Shown piece after piece: positions 61,601 through 64,000 of a DNA stretch of 64,000 nucleotides (position 1 is its first letter; every line of letters starts with the position of its first letter). The stretch is taken from NCBI GenBank assembly GCA_033557465.1, contig CM066033.1, positions 584,628,438 to 584,692,437 of the forward strand, read 5' to 3'. The notes under the pieces were generated by a model, which ran no database searches, was not told where the DNA came from, and saw nothing but the letters and a program-made list of their open reading frames with translations. The position numbers and the translations under genes are program-made. The stretch is from Ichthyophis bannanicus. Lineage: Eukaryota > Chordata > Amphibia > Gymnophiona > Ichthyophiidae.

Positions 61601-63212
61601 CTGCAGCCCCCAGTGTAGTTCCGCGGGTGACAGGTGGCTCCAGGGGCTCATCACCAGCACTTGTGCTGCCCCCTGAGACAGCAGCCTCGGCCTCCACAAG
61701 ACTCATTGGGACTGTGATGTCCACCTCCTCCTCCTCCTCCACCTCCTCCTCCCCCACCTCCTCCTCCTCCTCCTTCTCCTCCTCCTCCTGGGCCCCCATT
61801 TCACTGTAGTCACCTGCATTGTGAACAATCAGAGAAAGCATACATATGTTTAATCAATCCACATATGTATACGTGTGTGCTACAGACACCACAGACATAA
61901 TGGGGTGGGTCCGTGCATGTGTGCTGCATACAGGACCCAATACACCCTCCCATATGTGTGTGTCCCCACCATGTACCTGTTCCAGGGGCACATGTGTGTG
62001 CTGTGCCCATGCACAGATTGCATGTTTGCCATGTTCCTGTTCATGGTCTCATTCCACATGTTTCCCCCATCCCATCCCTTTCCACATCTGTGCCACATAT
62101 GTCCACACATGCCTGCTGATACCCCACCCTTACACCTGGTTTTGCCATTCACTGTATGTCTGTGTTGGATTATGAGTAGGGCACATATTTTTCTGACATA
62201 CTATCTGCTCATTGCTACATGTGATTGGCAGTGACCCATTGTGCAGCGGACTACAACTAGCCAGCACCTCTGGGCCACTGAGAAGCACATGCAGCACTGT
62301 GCAGATAGTATGTCACACAAACATGACCTGATCAATGGCCCTCACAATCATACAGGGGATGGCAATCACAGGTGTGGTGGTAGGGTACTGACTCGTGTGT
62401 GTGGGCTTCTTCGTGACAGATGGGGAGAGGGATAGGTTGAGGGACACATTTTGAATGTTGCCCAGGGACATGTCAACAAAACAGGTTGTGCAGGGGTATA
62501 TCACACACATGTGCCACCAGGATAGCAACATGGTGGGGATTGGGTGACAGGTATGGGAGTGTCTGTGCAGATGACTGATGTGTACTGAATGGTAATATTA
62601 GACATGAACTTCTACCTGACAGTTAGTATACATACCTGCGTGAGGATGTGCCGTGTCGAGGGCCTCAGGCAGTCCACGGAGGTAGATGTGGCCCAATCTT
62701 GTTGCCAGCTCTTGTTCCAGGGGCGAGAGTGATGGTATAAAGGGGCCCCCGCCACCTGTGCCCAGAGCATGTTGTCTCTCAGCGACCATGTGCTGCTGCA
62801 CCCCTCTTTTAGTATCTGAAAACCTCTTTTTGAGGCTTTCAACATCACGTGGGGGGCCCCCTGCCTCAGACAGTGCAGCACGCACCTCCTCCCACACTGC
62901 CATTCTGGTGGCCACAGTTGTGCGGCTGCTGAGCCGCCCAAATAATACGTCATAGTTCTCTATGACATGTGACAGAAGAATATGGTTCTCCCTCTCATTG
63001 AACCTTACAGCTCTCTTCCTCTGTGGTCCAGGCACAGGTATCCTTTTTCTTTTTCCCGTTTGGCTGTACTGTGCAGGCTGTGGCCCACCAGATGGTCCTG
63101 CCTGTTCCTCCCTAGGCTGTGCAGTCTCTGCCCTGGGTGTCTCAACACCAACAGGTTGCCCCACATCCTCCACCCCCTCACCCTGACCCTCTCTCTCACT
63201 CTCCCTCTCCAT
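49677..63212 (-). CDS. Myb/SANT-like DNA-binding protein, three exons (Harbinger-type)
   Basis: Exon 1 63212-62636, exon 2 61813-61487, exon 3 49930-49677. Donors are CAG|GTATGT and AAG|GTGAGT; acceptors are AATGCAG|GT and CCCACAG|GC. Both junctions are phase 1 and join in frame to 386 codons including the stop. The protein has an N-terminal acidic/Pro region, a basic KRKR (54-57) and a Myb-like domain at about 67-140 ([49 protein letters not shown]). An acidic Glu-rich region (about 200-220), a C-terminal helix and an Arg/Gly tail follow. Myb-like partners help Harbinger transposases bind and enter the nucleus (family knowledge). Start: the ATG at 63212 is the first in frame. Intron 2 (11.6 kb) holds a Gypsy element. 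A domesticated gene is an alternative. Confidence 0.75.
51539..52423 (+). pseudogene. LINE reverse transcriptase, C-terminal part
   Basis: Frame with [15 protein letters not shown] (YADD), [30 protein letters not shown] and [11 protein letters not shown], ending in the L2-like C-terminal block at 52423. The catalytic first Asp block is missing through truncation. Confidence 0.85.
51539..52607 (+). mobile_element. L2-like LINE (family A relative) inside the 5' LTR
   Basis: 5'-truncated copy flanked by GATA (51535-51538 and 52608-52611). It ends GCGGGATATAAATGCAG and an (AAAT)n tail. The 3' LTR lacks it, which proves insertion after or separately from the Gypsy copy. It starts just before the YADD of the polymerase. 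Confidence 0.92.
53016..54650 (+). CDS. Gypsy gag-protease-dUTPase frame, ended by TAG
   Basis: The frame is open from 52977, but the first ATG is 53016, just after a pyrimidine run and CTTGTAG that looks like a splice acceptor. The first half is Gag ([20 protein letters not shown], capsid-like) with zinc knuckle [14 protein letters not shown] (about 53877). Protease [12 protein letters not shown] (54018-54029) and [12 protein letters not shown] follow. A trimeric-type dUTPase then starts QAAGFDLCS and [14 protein letters not shown], with [12 protein letters not shown]. The frame ends in a TAG (54648-54650) in the middle of the dUTPase substrate-binding motif, and the domain continues in the same frame. 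A dUTPase would lower dUTP during reverse transcription. Confidence 0.85.
   Translation: MDPKELASWMAAQFSRQQELSQQAQDTAMKALMDQQRPVLDLVQALVKLQIQSGPDARPAVNTGTPHVDSVGLNQGIGAFSFGKLTPDDNVDDFLESFERVAQALAWPETQWAVRLAASLTGEALAAYRAMPAAQALNYKDVKAAIRDRLGLSISEYRRMFRATTLRVGETPRALSQRIRGLAVKWLEPEQKMVEMLLDIIMLEQFMSAVPKDLHTFLIQQNCQNLGEATMLAERFLEATQACHRMGGPLKMGAEASCAVSEKKMLKSVSESKCTVPNQMTQWSRKECFKCGKWGHLEKGCQTHTSLVGVDLKQPKEGFLLMVDVQGITTNALLDSGADQSMMSKRLWKRIEAQEGFVPRTPESQVHIRCIHGAATSYPTYRLKVKCLGKQEEVLLAVVPRLPFDLVLGRDWPRFKQGLVEGLGKKEGEGLMVIAPGPLFGSPQTPAKKMVKRPEDQATPKQTFVLKYHRVTEKAQAPKRATPQAAGFDLCSIENVTVPSQGRALVDTGLLVEIPIGCYGRVAPRSGLALKYFIEVGAGVIDPD
54651..55565 (+). pseudogene. Gypsy dUTPase end and reverse transcriptase
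   Basis: Same frame as the preceding part. The dUTPase end shows [15 protein letters not shown] and then GAKGFGSTD, the last dUTPase motif. RT starts [18 protein letters not shown], with [33 protein letters not shown] (catalytic Asp), [19 protein letters not shown] and [10 protein letters not shown] (YMDD at 55518-55529). A single-base frameshift close to 55545-55565 ends the frame, and the polymerase continues at once in another frame. Confidence 0.88.
55566..56377 (+). pseudogene. Gypsy RT thumb and RNase H, running into the 3' LTR
   Basis: Frame with [32 protein letters not shown] and [15 protein letters not shown]. RNase H follows: [46 protein letters not shown] and HKNADALSR. The expected zinc-binding HHCC and DDE integrase domains do not follow. 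Twenty-odd residues later the frame crosses the polypurine tract and enters the LTR. Confidence 0.88.
56361..56377 (+). promoter_or_regulatory. Polypurine tract of the Gypsy element
   Basis: AAGCAGGGGGGTA directly before the TGTGATAAGG start of the 3' LTR, the site where plus-strand DNA synthesis starts in LTR elements. The pol reading frame passes through it. Confidence 0.75.
56378..57331 (+). pseudogene. LTR-encoded C-terminal extension of Gypsy Pol
   Basis: 318 codons continuing the RNase H frame into the LTR, ending with [11 protein letters not shown] and a stop at 57331. The segment is rich in Arg, Lys, Gln and Asn, with a basic middle ([13 protein letters not shown] in the 5' LTR copy) and no domain I recognise. 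A TGA at 56789-56791 breaks it here, where the 5' LTR has an arginine codon. In the 5' LTR the same frame lacks an ATG, so only read-through from pol in the 3' LTR could express it. It might replace the usual C-terminal function or be a nucleic-acid-binding tail; that is speculation. Confidence 0.7.
56378..57959 (+). repeat. Gypsy 3' LTR
   Basis: 1582 bp, TG...CA ends, uninterrupted. AATAAA near 57799. The first 954 bp are also a coding frame (next entry). Confidence 0.93.
57964..58800. other. Intron 2 of the Myb-like gene, no feature recognised
   Basis: ACAC target copy followed by sequence without frames of credible composition. A plus-strand AATAAA lies near 58664 but no gene precedes it. 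Confidence 0.4.
58820..59175. repeat. Fold-back element, arms about 110 bp
   Basis: Words GGCAGAATGGAGTG, GGGGCCCCCTCTG and AAAGGGAGAGTGTCTCCC on the left pair with inverse words near 59065-59175 (CAGAGGGGGCCCCCCGGGG, CACTCCATTCTGC, GGAGACAATCTCCC). Eye estimate of arm similarity is about 75 %. A CTGCTGCGGCAGCAG palindrome lies near the outer end. Related, diverged sequence is at 2.88-3.05 kb. Confidence 0.65.
59230..59960. repeat. G-rich degenerate minisatellite
   Basis: Loose tandem words CATGGGCTGATGG, GGCTGTGGGTTGATGG and TAGGAATGGGG-like over about 0.7 kb. Its reverse complement resembles 1-228 and 2354-2600. Confidence 0.6.
59961..61486. other. Intron 2 of the Myb-like gene, remaining part
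   Basis: No gene, RNA or clear repeat recognised. In particular I looked for a Harbinger transposase on both strands and saw no DDE-type motif. Confidence 0.45.
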
Positions 63213-63364
63213 CTCCCTCTGCAGCACAGGCTCCTCTCACCGCACCCCCACTCACCTAAACACACCAAAACAGTGACCACAATACAGAATACAAGAACAC
63301 TACAATACAGGACACAGTACACAACACAATAAAAAAGGAAACCTTTAAAGTACACAAGCCAAAA

Positions 63365-63605
63365 GAAATAAATCCTACACTACTCCTAACTCTCTTTCTC
63401 TCCCTCTCTCCTCTGCCCTACTCCCACCACAGCCTCTCTCCCTCAAACTCTCTCTAACTCTCTCTCTCCCTCCTTCCTCTGAACTACTCCCACCACAGCC
63501 TCTCTCCCTATAGCTCTCTTTAACTCTCTATCTCACTCTTTTCTGTGCACTACTCCCACCACAGCCTCTGTCTCTGACTCTCTCTATAACTCTCTCTTTC
63601 TAACT
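63365..63605. repeat. Tandem repeat, period about 75 bp, in the 5' UTR
   Basis: Three diverged units, each with CTACTCCCACCACAGCCTCT followed by a run of CTCTCTCT-type sequence. On the transcribed (minus) strand it is GA-rich. It lies between the TATA box and the start codon of the Myb-like gene. Confidence 0.75.
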
Positions 63606-63639
63606 CGAACTCCTCTAACAACCCTCAACGTGGGCCACG

Positions 63640-63980
63640 TGTGCAGGCTTATTTATAGGGCTTTTGCACGTTTTTTTTCTTTGCACATGCGCAATTGGGC
63701 GGGCGTGGCACTCGTGCACCGTGCGCGTGCTCGCCTGCACATGGGCGTACGCGGCCACACACACATGCGCCAAGACACGCAGTACTACGCATGTGTAACA
63801 TTACGCATGCGCATTACGGCGAGTGCCGCATGGGTGTCTGTGTGCATTTTGCACATGTGCGACTCGACGCGCATGTGCGTGTGGCCACGCACAGATGGAC
63901 ACCCATGCGTAGAGTCGCGCATGCGCGCGACGCAGGAGCATCGCGTGCGAACAACTGCGCATGCGCATTGACCGCAAACC
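63640..63980 (-). promoter_or_regulatory. CpG-rich promoter region of the Myb-like gene
   Basis: TATAAATA on the minus strand at 63650-63657, about 440 bp upstream of the ATG. Upstream of it lie several near-perfect copies of GCGCATGCGC: ACGCATGCGCA at 63803-63813, CGCGCATGCGCGCG near 63916 and TGCGCATGCGCA near 63956, with variants near 63684, 63763 and 63865. GCGCATGCGC is the known core recognised by NRF1. Transcription would start near 63.62 kb. Confidence 0.5.
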
Positions 63981-64000
63981 CCAAAAAACCACCTAGAATT

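Noticed and set aside
1..64000. CRISPR arrays, bacterial operons or rRNA genes
   Set aside because: No regularly spaced repeats of that type, no ribosome-binding-site pattern and no rRNA sequence; everything points to eukaryotic repeats.

Overview
This window is vertebrate nuclear DNA made almost entirely of nested transposable elements. The mix is CR1, L2-like and Tx1/L1-like LINEs, DIRS tyrosine-recombinase retrotransposons, a Ty3/Gypsy element, a gammaretrovirus-like ERV, Harbinger-type repeats and tRNA-derived modules. It suggests a large amphibian genome, and a caecilian is my best guess (inference only). I see no bacterial features, no CRISPR array and no conventional single-copy host gene. 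The one intact multi-exon gene I can assemble encodes a Myb/SANT-like DNA-binding protein of the type carried by Harbinger transposons. It lies on the minus strand, with exons at 63212-62636, 61813-61487 and 49930-49677, and all splice phases agree. At least four other loci hold broken exons of related genes (12.8-13.2, 14.2-15.3, 23.7-23.95 and 47.7-48.75 kb).

Layout. 1-3.2 kb: C-rich degenerate minisatellite split by a 5'-truncated L2-like LINE. 3.2-9.3 kb: a second LINE family split by a 4.2-kb Harbinger-like repeat. 9.33-12.8 kb: the same LINE family with a textbook 5' inversion (twin priming). 12.8-15.3 kb: Myb-family exon fragments. 15.3-17.7 kb: antisense LINE 3' end, a Harbinger 3' end and a TA microsatellite. 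17.76-23.08 kb: a longer Harbinger-like copy, interrupted by a CR1 LINE with a 7-bp target duplication. 23.08-25.07 kb: internal CR1 piece, Myb exons, and the recombinase end of a DIRS element.

25.08-42.54 kb: an ERV on the minus strand, 3' LTR-env-pol-pro-gag. Its env is an intact 522-codon frame, but gag, pro and pol are broken. They are further split by a presumed solo LTR (30.65-32.23 kb), an almost complete CR1 (32.34-35.84 kb) and an intact 5.1-kb Tx1/L1-like LINE with a perfect 17-bp target duplication (37.34-42.47 kb). 44.0-47.6 kb: a decayed DIRS element on the plus strand, followed by Myb-family exons in the same arrangement as at 23.7-25.07 kb.

50.0-57.96 kb: a young Ty3/Gypsy element inside intron 2 of the intact Myb-like gene. 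It carries gag, protease, dUTPase, RT and RNase H but no integrase. Its pol frame runs through the polypurine tract and 318 codons into the 3' LTR. A further LINE fragment sits inside its 5' LTR. 58-61.5 kb is the rest of intron 2. 63.64-63.98 kb is a CpG-rich promoter region with repeated GCGCATGCGC motifs and a TATA box feeding the Myb-like gene.

The most unusual items are the integrase-less, dUTPase-bearing Gypsy element whose Pol reads into its LTR, a presumed solo LTR of the same length with the same long-ORF design, the DIRS-plus-Myb-exon unit present twice, and a tiny LINE-derived insertion flanked by an 18-bp duplication. All identities are from reading the sequence; no database search was possible.
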